A stretch of DNA of 64,000 nucleotides, from the NCBI GenBank assembly GCA_934675165.1, contig CAKUPP010000005.1:1-64000 (forward strand). The letters run 5' to 3'. Each line of letters opens with the position of its first letter. The first letter of the stretch is position 1. A program made the position numbers and the translations under genes. This document shows, piece after piece, positions 7,396-16,342 of the stretch. The stretch comes from an uncultured Eubacteriales bacterium. Lineage in GTDB: Bacteria > Bacillota > Clostridia > Oscillospirales > Acutalibacteraceae. The notes under the pieces are model-generated. The model ran no database searches. It was not told the DNA's origin and saw only the letters and a list, made by a program, of their open reading frames with translations.

Positions 7396-9270
7396 CTACT
7401 TTACTTCCATTTCAAATTTTCCATTATTTATATCACATAAAACTTCTGAACCACTAAAAATTTCACCGTCAACAATCATTCTGGATATAACATCAGAAAT
7501 TTTATGTCTTATTTCTCGTTCAAGGTAATGTGCACCCAAATCACTACTTATTTCTGTATTGCACAAATATTCTATCACTTTATCCGAAACAGATAACGTT
7601 ATATTATTCGAACAAAGATTGTGTTTTTCTTCATCTATGATATTTTTGCAAATATGTTTATAATCTTCTTTAGTCAATTTATTAAAAATAATAATTTTGT
7701 CCATGCCTTCCACTGTGTTTTTCCCCAATTTTTCAATTAATTGCATTTCGGGAGATTTTTCTAACCCAAAAGATATACGTGCACTCAAAACTACAAAAGC
7801 ATTTCTAAAATCTACTTCACTACCATCTTCATTAAGAGCGTAACCGTTATTTACAATATTTACTATATTTTGCAAAACAGACGGATGAGCTTTTTCAATA
7901 TTATCAAATAAAACAACAGAACGAGGATTTTTTAAAAGTTTTTCTGCTAATTCACCTTTGTACCCAAAAATTTTAGATGAAAAAAGTTTTTTTAAAGCAT
8001 TTTCTGATGTGTTCTGAGACATATCTATTCTTATTAAACTGCCTATTTCATTACCTATTACCTTTGCAAGTTCAGTCTTTCCCACTCCCGGAGTACCAGC
8101 GAATAAAAAACCTGCTTGTACTCTATCTTTAACATCAATTCCTGCTCTTGATTTTTTAACTACATCACAAAAAATGCCAACTGCTTCATCTTGTCCTTTT
8201 ATTATATTTCTTACTCGTTCTGGCATAGAATTTAAAATTTCGCGTTCATGGTCTGTAATTTTTCCCAACGGAATATTTACTTGTTCAGAAATCACAGATA
8301 TTATATCATCTGAATTTACCATAAGATCTTTTTCATTTTCTTTTTTGTTTCTTGCAACTTTCCTTGCAGCGCGAATAACCACATCTATTGCTTTGTCTGG
8401 ATAACTTCTTCCTCTCATATACCTCCCGGTATATTCGGTTGCAACAGATAAAGCCTCGTCGCTTATTAAGACTCCATTTTCCGATTCCCAATCTTTCTTT
8501 AATGACTTTAGCATTTCTAAAGTTTGACATTTAGTGGGTTCACCAAGTACCATTTGTGTAAAACGTCTTTCCAGTGCAGGATCTCGAGCAATATAACTGT
8601 ACTCAGCAGTAGTGGTAGCTGCTATGACGTGTGCTCCAGATTCTAAATAAGTTTTAAAAACTTCTGCCGCATTATATTTTACAATCTGATGGAACTCATC
8701 TATAAATAAAACTATATCTTGATGATCTTTAGCATATCCAAGAATTGAACGTATTCTAGAAACAGCACCATCAGATCCAGTATATGAATCTCCTGCTATT
8801 AAATTTACCATATTAACTTTAATAATTTTTTTATTTTTAAATTCATCTGGTACATTACCAACTGATATTCTGTATGCCAAACCTTCAACTAAAGCTGTTT
8901 TCCCTATTCCTGCGGTACCGGTAACGCATACATTTCCTTTATCTGATCTGCTAATTATGTCTATGAGTTGATTTACTTCTTTATCTCTACCGATGCAATC
9001 ATGAAGTTTACCCTTTTTGGCTAAATCATTCATGTTTTCACAGTAACTATTTAAAACAAAATAGGCATCAAAATTAAAAATTCTTAATGATTTTACATAT
9101 TCAATAAGTGGCCGACAAAGCGCTAAAGTAATACTCTCTGCAAAATTACCAACACACCTGGCGGCAACATCTACAAAAAATGAAGCATTTGCAGAAGGAG
9201 CTGATCCAAATAATAAGGTTGCTGCAACCGTTGTGCTTGCTATTTTAGTTAATATTTTTAAATTTCCCAA
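7396..9270 (-). CDS. Exported ClpA-like AAA+ ATPase with a degenerate second ATPase domain
   Basis: 624 residues from a TTG at 9270. It starts with a classic signal peptide (MGNLKILTKIASTTVAATL, cleavage after ANA near residue 30) instead of a Clp N-domain. AAA1 is intact: Walker A GTAGIGKT (118-125), Walker B FIDE (189-192), Arg finger ERRF (about 235). There is no ClpB coiled-coil domain. AAA2 has Walker A GTPGVGKT (392-399), but Walker B reads LFDN (E to N, 457), sensor-1 is changed (LSAR) and the sensor-2 GAR is GAH (about 580), so it probably binds but does not hydrolyse ATP. A signal peptide on a Clp-type unfoldase is unexpected, since it needs ATP; export into a eukaryotic host cytoplasm would explain it (inference). 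Confidence 0.8.
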   Translation of the reverse strand: MGNLKILTKIASTTVAATLLFGSAPSANASFFVDVAARCVGNFAESITLALCRPLIEYVKSLRIFNFDAYFVLNSYCENMNDLAKKGKLHDCIGRDKEVNQLIDIISRSDKGNVCVTGTAGIGKTALVEGLAYRISVGNVPDEFKNKKIIKVNMVNLIAGDSYTGSDGAVSRIRSILGYAKDHQDIVLFIDEFHQIVKYNAAEVFKTYLESGAHVIAATTTAEYSYIARDPALERRFTQMVLGEPTKCQTLEMLKSLKKDWESENGVLISDEALSVATEYTGRYMRGRSYPDKAIDVVIRAARKVARNKKENEKDLMVNSDDIISVISEQVNIPLGKITDHEREILNSMPERVRNIIKGQDEAVGIFCDVVKKSRAGIDVKDRVQAGFLFAGTPGVGKTELAKVIGNEIGSLIRIDMSQNTSENALKKLFSSKIFGYKGELAEKLLKNPRSVVLFDNIEKAHPSVLQNIVNIVNNGYALNEDGSEVDFRNAFVVLSARISFGLEKSPEMQLIEKLGKNTVEGMDKIIIFNKLTKEDYKHICKNIIDEEKHNLCSNNITLSVSDKVIEYLCNTEISSDLGAHYLEREIRHKISDVISRMIVDGEIFSGSEVLCDINNGKFEMEVK

Positions 9271-9456
9271 TACGATACACTCTCTTTTCAAAAAATAAAT
9301 ATAACAACACGCATATACTAGCATGTTCTCAAATTTATTTCAAGCTTTTTAAAATGTGTTTTAAAATAAATTTAATATGTGTTACATCAGTATATAAGTG
9401 AGTAAAAAAATTTGTATCAAAACAAAATTTTTAATACCAACTTTGATCAAATTGTT

Positions 9457-10482
9457 TTAATATAATTTTACGATAGATGTTCCGGGATAGTACCACCGCA
9501 ATATCTGTTTATAGTCAGCGCCTTGTTTAGCCATGTATTGAGCTCCATACTGGCTCATTCCTACACCATGGCCATATCCTTTTACAATGAATAAAAATTT
9601 AGCATTTTCGCAGTCATACTTTAATTCGAAATCAGATGATCTAAGATCAAATATTTTTCTGATTTCGCTCCCTTTTGCTTCATGTCCACATATTTTTATT
9701 TTTTTAATCATGCCACCTTCAGTGACTTCAAAATTCCCCACCCATTCTTTTGGGTCTCCGTTAAAATTACATTCACCCCATGCGGTAGTTAATTTTTTTT
9801 TAAAATTTTCAATCGGTACTTCTACCCTAGATTCATATCCTGATGCTAACTTATCTCCCGGGCTTTCAACATTTACAAGGTAGTTAAGATCTCCACCAAA
9901 TACATCTGCAGACTTTTCTGTTTTCCCAGAAGAAATTGCATGATATGCCGCCAAGATAAGATCTCCATCTTTTTCAATCACTTCACCTAAAACACAGTCT
10001 ACTGCATCACTTATTTTTTTATAATATTTTTCAAAACTGTTACCCCACTTTACATTCATTTGATCTTTTGGGACATAGTTTTTCCATTTTTCTGTATTTG
10101 CTGTAAAATCATACCCTTTCTCTTTCCTACTTTTTTTATTATTTCTTTCTCTTCCAAAATATGTATAGCAAGCTACAGCTTGTGCTTTTAATGCTTCTTT
10201 TTCAAAAGCTGCAGGCATTTCTGCAGCAACTGCACCGCATAAAAATTCTCTGTCAGACAATTTTAAAATTTTATTTACTGATTCATCAAAAACGTAAAAA
10301 AATTGCACTTCATTTTTGTTTTGATCGTTGATTTTCAAATCAAAATTTTTATCTCCTTTTTCGTGAAAAAGATAAAAGTTACTCTTGCCTACTGCTAATA
10401 ATGGAATTAAAATCAAACTCATAAAAAATGAAAACAAAATGATTATATTTCTTTTTAAATCAATTTTAGAAATCACAAGCAA
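9457..10482 (-). CDS. spoIID: Stage II sporulation protein D (SpoIID/LytB)
   Basis: 341 residues: an N-terminal membrane anchor (IILFSFFMSLILIPLLAVG), then the SpoIID domain with LCGAVAAEMPAAFEKEALKAQ and, at the end, GYGHGVGMSQYGAQYMAKQG. SpoIID is a lytic transglycosylase that thins septal peptidoglycan so the mother cell membrane can migrate during engulfment. The first codon is TTG (10482); a GTG at 10476 is equally possible. spoIIM and spoIIP are not nearby. Confidence 0.93.
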   Translation of the reverse strand: MLVISKIDLKRNIIILFSFFMSLILIPLLAVGKSNFYLFHEKGDKNFDLKINDQNKNEVQFFYVFDESVNKILKLSDREFLCGAVAAEMPAAFEKEALKAQAVACYTYFGRERNNKKSRKEKGYDFTANTEKWKNYVPKDQMNVKWGNSFEKYYKKISDAVDCVLGEVIEKDGDLILAAYHAISSGKTEKSADVFGGDLNYLVNVESPGDKLASGYESRVEVPIENFKKKLTTAWGECNFNGDPKEWVGNFEVTEGGMIKKIKICGHEAKGSEIRKIFDLRSSDFELKYDCENAKFLFIVKGYGHGVGMSQYGAQYMAKQGADYKQILRWYYPGTSIVKLY

Positions 10483-10526
10483 TCTTTCCTTTCGCTATTT
10501 TTAAATAAAATAATCTCTTTAAGTTG

Positions 10527-10555
10527 TTGACTTTACACAATTAATTGTGTAAACT
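10527..10555 (+). promoter_or_regulatory. Perfect 22-bp palindrome in a candidate promoter
   Basis: Bases 10532-10553 are a perfect inverted repeat with half site TTTACACAATT. It fills the spacer between a -35-like TTGACT (10527-10532) and a weak -10-like TAAACT (10550-10555), 17 bases apart. This layout suggests a repressor operator controlling the membrane-protein/gap genes downstream. The regulator is not identifiable here. Confidence 0.5.
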
Positions 10556-10672
10556 ATCAAATTGAGGAGTTACATAAAATAAATATGGACGAGACTTTAA
10601 TTTTATGTGTTTTAGTTGTATTATATAAGTGTGCCTAAACTTGACACAAATTAATATCAGGAGGAATTCAAA

Positions 10673-11461
10673 TTGACAATTAAAAATCTATGGGTAAGTT
10701 TTGTAATCAGTATGCTTATATTGATTCCTATGAAAGTAATGGTGAGTTTTTCTTTATTACCATATATTTCGGAACAAATATTCACAATTTTTGGAGTAGT
10801 GTGGTTAGCAGTAGTAATAATTTTAGGAATAATATTTAAACCGAATCAAAAAAATGTGAGTGTGAAAAAAAACAACTACTTAGCACTAAGCAGTTTGGTG
10901 GTGTGTGTAGCTTTTTTTGGATGTATTGCGGCTTACTTTAACGATCAGTCGAAATATGATTTTGCATGGCAACCATTTATGATGTCGTTTTTATCTATAC
11001 TTTCCTGCGTAAGCTTTGTATTATTTTCTGCAACGTTTTTTACAGGCAAAAACATATTAAACAAAGCGTCTTTTTTCTTGTATTGTCCAGTACTATGGTT
11101 TTCACTTTATATGTTGATTTTTATGTCTATTTACACCAGTGATGTAGATGTTTTTGAAGTTATTTCTGCTGCACTTTTAGCTTTGTTTTTTATATACTAT
11201 ACGCAAGTATTCTCTACATCTTCAAACGCGAATATATTCAAACTTGTATATTTAACAGGAATTCCAGCAATAATTTCTTGCACAATAAGTTGCATGCCAT
11301 CTGTAATTAAAATTTTACAACACCAAGAAATAAGTTCTGTTGTGTCTGCTACTACGTATTTGCAGTTAGCGATTGCGCTTCACATATTAATTACTTTAAT
11401 AGATTTTAATAAACAATATGAAAAAAATAATATCCCTGTTATAAAATCAATTTCTATATAA
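10673..11461 (+). CDS. Hypothetical polytopic membrane protein
   Basis: 262 residues with seven to eight predicted membrane segments and short loops; no family recognised. TTG start at 10673 with AGGAGG eight bases before it. It lies 41 bases upstream of gap and is probably co-transcribed with it from the palindrome-bearing promoter region. No catalytic or transport motif is visible. Confidence 0.8.
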   Translation: MTIKNLWVSFVISMLILIPMKVMVSFSLLPYISEQIFTIFGVVWLAVVIILGIIFKPNQKNVSVKKNNYLALSSLVVCVAFFGCIAAYFNDQSKYDFAWQPFMMSFLSILSCVSFVLFSATFFTGKNILNKASFFLYCPVLWFSLYMLIFMSIYTSDVDVFEVISAALLALFFIYYTQVFSTSSNANIFKLVYLTGIPAIISCTISCMPSVIKILQHQEISSVVSATTYLQLAIALHILITLIDFNKQYEKNNIPVIKSISI

Positions 11462-11472
11462 TAAATTTATAA

Positions 11473-12522
<1,050 letters not shown>

Positions 12523-12558
12523 CAAAAGTGTAAGTATAAAACTTCATTAAAAAATGCT

Positions 12559-12597
12559 AAAAGCTCCTCTTTATCTTAAATAAAGAAGAGCTTTTTT
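12559..12597 (+). terminator. Rho-independent terminator after gap
   Basis: Hairpin with arms AAAAGCTCCTCTTTAT and ATAAAGAAGAGCTTTT, followed by TT; strong and well placed for the gap unit. Confidence 0.85.
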
Positions 12598-12644
12598 ATA
12601 CCTCATATAAATTAATCAATATTCAAAAATGGTTAGTAACAGGC

Positions 12645-12670
12645 CAAGTTGTATCACAATTAAATTGAAC
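12645..12670. repeat. Short repeat, copy 1 (second copy at 15364-15388)
   Basis: A sequence beginning CAAGTTGT and ending TTAAATTGA recurs at 15364-15388 with about four changes. In both places it lies just downstream of leucine-rich-repeat coding sequence, marking a duplicated segment. Confidence 0.5.
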
Positions 12671-12719
12671 TGATCAAAAAATGTTCGTTATGGATACACC
12701 AACGTAAACACTATTCAAC

Positions 12720-13325
12720 CTACAATAAACCAACCCAATTTAAAATTGATGTGAATATAGAATAGTTTTTACGTGGCAAATTTAAATCCGATTGATTAGA
12801 AGTGATATCTACATGTGGGCAACCAGAGAATACATTTTTCCCTATCTTTACTGTTGACGAAATTTTTGCTTGGAGTTTTGGACAATTTTGAAATGATCCA
12901 TCACCAATTTTTTTTAATCCATCAGGTAAACATATATTTTCTAAACAAACACAATTACAAAATGTATGATTACCTATATTTTTAAGTCCTGGAGGCAATA
13001 TAACTTTTTTTAAATTATATACATCGATAAAACACCAGTTAGGTATCTCTGTTTCATCAGTTACTCGCACATTAGTAAGATCTAATGTTTCACATTCTCT
13101 GGAACATATACACAACAATCTTAAATCTTCAGAATTAAAATTTCCATTTACTACTATATTTTTGCATCTTCCATTGAAAGGACAGCCTAAATCAAATTTT
13201 CCGAATTCATTATTCTGAATTATAACTTTGTCGCCTTCTCCCTTATAACTCGCATTTCTAGCACTTACTATTATAAAACTAAAACAAAAAATAAAAATCA
13301 ATAAAACAAAAAATTTGTTTTTCAT
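12720..13325 (-). CDS. Secreted BspA-type leucine-rich-repeat protein
   Basis: 201 residues. Signal peptide MKNKFFVLLIFIFCFSF with cleavage near VSA-R. The C-terminal half carries BspA/LRR_5 repeats: VILPPGLKNIGNHTFCNC, ICLPDGLKKIGDGSFQNC and STVKIGKNVFSGC. These repeats form a curved protein-binding surface and are common in clostridial surface and host-interaction proteins. ATG at 13325 follows GGAGGG. It lies at the downstream end of the exported-protein island, and a partial copy of it lies at 15404-15486. Confidence 0.8.
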   Translation of the reverse strand: MKNKFFVLLIFIFCFSFIIVSARNASYKGEGDKVIIQNNEFGKFDLGCPFNGRCKNIVVNGNFNSEDLRLLCICSRECETLDLTNVRVTDETEIPNWCFIDVYNLKKVILPPGLKNIGNHTFCNCVCLENICLPDGLKKIGDGSFQNCPKLQAKISSTVKIGKNVFSGCPHVDITSNQSDLNLPRKNYSIFTSILNWVGLL

Positions 13326-13346
13326 AAACATCCCTCCATATATTAT

Positions 13347-15005
13347 TTACTTTATCGTACTACAGATCTCATTTGACAATGTTCTAATGACTCTTTTAAA
13401 ATTTTCTCTCATTTCTTTTATTAATCTTGCCTTACTAACACGTTTATTCTTGTATAAAATTTCTCCCACAATAATATCACCTAAATAAATATTGCCGTTC
13501 ATACCGCAATACATAGATATAATAGTACCATCATTAAATGTTTTTATTATTGATTTTGTCAAATTATCTTTATACAATTTTACCCTCAAATCTTGATTTT
13601 TTTTCCCAAATATAAACGGTTTAGAAATTAATTCGTTAGAAGATACAAATACATCTTCTATACGATCTACCATAAACGAAGCAAATTTTTGTTTATCATT
13701 ATTTCTTTTATTTTCATTCGAACAATCATTTCTTTTATCTTCGCTCAAATAATCATTTTTTTCACTTTTGGGTAATACAATACTCTTTTGTAAATAATCG
13801 GCAAATGTTGAAGTTGAAAAAGGTAAAATACGAATTTTACAAGAATCTGAAATATTATATAAATATATTTCATATAAACTAGCAAAGTGATCTATGTTGG
13901 GTTTTATAACATCTAATATAAATTTATAACCTTTTTGGTACATATCCTTATACTTATCATCACCCCACGCCTGGCCAGAATAAATACTTTCTTTACCTTT
14001 TTCTGTTATTTTAAAAGCAGAGGGGCTGCTTTTTTCATTTTGAAGATTTAAATGGCTAAAGGCACGTTCTATATTTGAAGATGAATAATCAAAAAAATCA
14101 ACTTCAGCATCAATAATTAAAGGCCCATTTGACACAGCCATTATATTATCTTGATGTAAATCAATAATAGCCATAGCATCTGTGATAACTTTTAACATAC
14201 CTTCACGAAAAAAATATTTTTTAGCTTCTTCTTGATCCATACTATCCTTTTTAATAACAAATTCCTCTATATGTTTACCTACATCAATAGTCATTGTTGC
14301 AAATGCTTTTTCACCATTAAGAATAGTTTTATCAGTATTTAATATGGTATTTAATTCAGCCAATATACCATTTTTTCCAACAACTAAATTATCTGCAGTT
14401 AAATCATGAGGCTTATAAACTTTAGCGATTTCATTAGCTTTTTTTCTAAAATCTTTTTCATATCCTTCATGATCTTGTTTATTTACTAAAAGTAATGCGT
14501 GTTGCCCCTCTTGATGCGGGTCTGAACCAGTTGAACGTATCCAATATTTTTCTCCAATTACTTGTTGATCATATTTTATTTTTGCTACTTGTTCTACGTA
14601 TGATGTCATCAACTCTAGCCTTTTGATAAAATAATCAACTTGATTAAATGATTTTGTATCATTAGGTTTAACTAACATAATTCTAAATTTACTAACATTG
14701 ATATCTGCACTTTGGAGAATAGATTTAACTCCTTCTACATCACAGTAATCTTTTAATCTTAAAATACATTCTTTTACTTTATTGCGTTGCTCCATCGTCA
14801 TCCAATCCATAACTGTATGCAAAGTAACAGACGAACATAGATCTATAGGAAATATTTCTTCTGTGCTAAGCATATTAATTATTTGGGCAATTTGATGACA
14901 ATTACCTCTTTTTTCTGATTTTGAACATGATAATTCCTCGCATAATTTCTTATATAGTTCATTTTCTTCAGGATTTTTATTTTTAATCGCATTTAAAGCC
15001 CACAC
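13347..15005 (-). CDS. LanM-type lanthipeptide dehydratase-like protein (DUF4135), no cyclase domain
   Basis: 552 residues if started at GTG 15005. The match to the dehydratase half of class II lanthipeptide synthetases is seen in SDPHQEGQHALLL (160s), VYKPHDL (Lys near 198), AIIDLHQDN (Asp, His and Asn at 282-287), PLIIDAE (Asp near 299) and IRILPFSTSTFADYLQ. These correspond to the kinase-like catalytic residues of LanM, so phosphotransfer activity is plausible. The LanC cyclase domain is absent, and no precursor peptide or transporter is nearby, so lantibiotic synthesis is unlikely. The coding frame continues upstream of 15005 through an in-frame TAA; see the next entry. It could be a kinase-like effector or a decaying gene. 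Confidence 0.7.
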   Translation of the reverse strand: MWALNAIKNKNPEENELYKKLCEELSCSKSEKRGNCHQIAQIINMLSTEEIFPIDLCSSVTLHTVMDWMTMEQRNKVKECILRLKDYCDVEGVKSILQSADINVSKFRIMLVKPNDTKSFNQVDYFIKRLELMTSYVEQVAKIKYDQQVIGEKYWIRSTGSDPHQEGQHALLLVNKQDHEGYEKDFRKKANEIAKVYKPHDLTADNLVVGKNGILAELNTILNTDKTILNGEKAFATMTIDVGKHIEEFVIKKDSMDQEEAKKYFFREGMLKVITDAMAIIDLHQDNIMAVSNGPLIIDAEVDFFDYSSSNIERAFSHLNLQNEKSSPSAFKITEKGKESIYSGQAWGDDKYKDMYQKGYKFILDVIKPNIDHFASLYEIYLYNISDSCKIRILPFSTSTFADYLQKSIVLPKSEKNDYLSEDKRNDCSNENKRNNDKQKFASFMVDRIEDVFVSSNELISKPFIFGKKNQDLRVKLYKDNLTKSIIKTFNDGTIISMYCGMNGNIYLGDIIVGEILYKNKRVSKARLIKEMRENFKRVIRTLSNEICSTIK

Positions 15006-15215
15006 GCAACACGCTTGCGGATAACTGTCGTACCAAAATTTCCACGTAAATGTAATGTACGTAAAAATTGATTCATAGTACTCCTTAGTTTTCTTTAAAA
15101 TTTCATTAATTGGATGCGGAGCAATATCAAGAGCTGCCGCTTGTTGTTCTATTATTTTTTATAGTTCCTCCCTATCTAATGTTTTATACTCTTTATCCAA
15201 TTCTTGAAGTTGCAT
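15006..15215 (-). pseudogene. 5' extension of the LanM-like gene, interrupted by TAA
   Basis: An ATG at 15215 with AAGGTGAAA before it opens the same frame: MQLQELDKEYKTLDREEL, then TAA (15159-15161), then 51 codons of protein-like sequence (for example IEQQAAALDIAPHP and TFTWKFWYDSYPQACC) that join the annotated start without a break. The original gene therefore was about 622 codons and carries an early nonsense mutation, or translation restarts further down. No signal peptide is seen. Confidence 0.65.
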
Positions 15216-15235
15216 ATCTTTCACCTTGCTTTCAA

Positions 15236-15263
15236 ATTATACTTACCCTATATACCATTTCAA
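15236..15263 (-). promoter_or_regulatory. Promoter of the LanM-like gene
   Basis: On the minus strand TTGAAA (15258-15263) and TATAAT (15236-15241) are separated by 16 bases, a good vegetative promoter 21 bases before the ATG at 15215. Confidence 0.55.
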
Positions 15264-15363
15264 TTTCCAAAGTCTATTTTAACACAAATCAAAAAAATTT
15301 ACAAATTTTGTATTAGGTTACAATTGATGTATTACAAAATAAAAAAAGAAATGACGGATAAAT

Positions 15364-15486
15364 CAAGTTGTGTTACAGTTAAGTTGACATAATAAACACA
15401 CACGCTTACAAAATGTATAATTACCTATATTTTTAAGTTCTGGAGGAAATATAATTTTATAAAAAAATACCAGCCAACTATATTGG
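15364..15486 (-). pseudogene. Partial duplicate of the leucine-rich-repeat gene
   Basis: Bases 15404-15466 match 12950-13008 of the leucine-rich-repeat gene with only a few changes, and the minus strand still reads LKNIGNYTFCK. The downstream flank repeat (15364-15388) is kept, but the 3' coding part between them is deleted. The stretch 15216-15559 otherwise holds only the LanM-like promoter and no gene. Confidence 0.6.
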
Positions 15487-15559
15487 AGATAATTACCACC
15501 AAATATCAGATTAGAAAAAAGCTACCACTAACACCGTAGATAATTGTGTAATCGTAAAA

Positions 15560-16315
15560 TTATGAAACTACACAGCATCCATTTTTTTCTTCTTCTGATT
15601 CAACTCTAACAGGCCTATTTAATTTAATAATGCCTTCACTATATTGCCCATTCTTTTCTAAAATAGGATTGACACGATCAAAATTTTCCTTAATTACACT
15701 CTCAAACTTATTTTTCACATCATCCGGATCATTATTACTAATTACTATAAAATCGATTGATCTACTACTTTGTTTTAGCTTTTTTTTGATTAAATCTGTA
15801 TTTTCATTAAACAAAAACTGATCTGAGGATTTTACCGCTAAGTCCAATCTAGTACCAACTACAGTTAATATTACATTATCCTTATTTTCATTATAATTTG
15901 TCTTTTCAAAAAAATCATTTACCCAACGTTTTAAACGATCATCTAACGATTTTTGCGATATATGTATATCTAACGGAATAAATATAAACGCAAACTGAGC
16001 ATTCCTATAATATTGGGGAAGCGAATTATAAAAATCTTCATCACCAGGATAATCCTGTAAAGTAAGATTAATAGTAACATCTTTTTCATCATGTTGAACT
16101 GTATATTGTAAAGTTTTATCTATTTTTTCAGAGGGAACTCGAGCAGTGTCACCTGCCTTTCTACCATAAATCAAAGCGTCCTGAAACGAGGATTTTCCAC
16201 TACCTTTATTTCCCAATAGAACCACTTTCCCCATTTTCGTATCGCGAGCAAAAATAGCGTTAATGCTCAAAAAAATTAAAAATATAAAAACAAAAAATTT
16301 TTTAAAAAGTTTCAT
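15560..16315 (-). CDS. Exported Ras/Rho-like small GTPase with a C-terminal CAAX box
   Basis: 251 residues from ATG 16315 (AAAGGTG upstream). A signal peptide MKLFKKFFVFIFLIFLSINA precedes the GTPase fold: P-loop GNKGSGKSS (35-43), G3 DYPG (88-91) followed by the Rab/Rho-like LPQYYRNAQFAFI, and G4 VGTRLD (TRLD 155-158), closest in style to Rho (GTKLD). The protein ends NGCCVVS: the last four residues, CVVS, are a perfect CAAX prenylation box (X = Ser, farnesyl type). A bacterium has no CAAX prenyltransferase, so signal peptide plus CAAX strongly suggests action inside a eukaryotic cell. It lies 27 bases after the gene at 16343 and is probably co-transcribed with it. Confidence 0.8.
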   Translation of the reverse strand: MKLFKKFFVFIFLIFLSINAIFARDTKMGKVVLLGNKGSGKSSFQDALIYGRKAGDTARVPSEKIDKTLQYTVQHDEKDVTINLTLQDYPGDEDFYNSLPQYYRNAQFAFIFIPLDIHISQKSLDDRLKRWVNDFFEKTNYNENKDNVILTVVGTRLDLAVKSSDQFLFNENTDLIKKKLKQSSRSIDFIVISNNDPDDVKNKFESVIKENFDRVNPILEKNGQYSEGIIKLNRPVRVESEEEKNGCCVVS

Positions 16316-16342
16316 TATTATCACCTTTTATCTAAATTATTA

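Noticed and set aside
13347..15215. A lantibiotic gene cluster
   Set aside because: There is no precursor peptide, no cyclase domain, no transporter or protease gene nearby.
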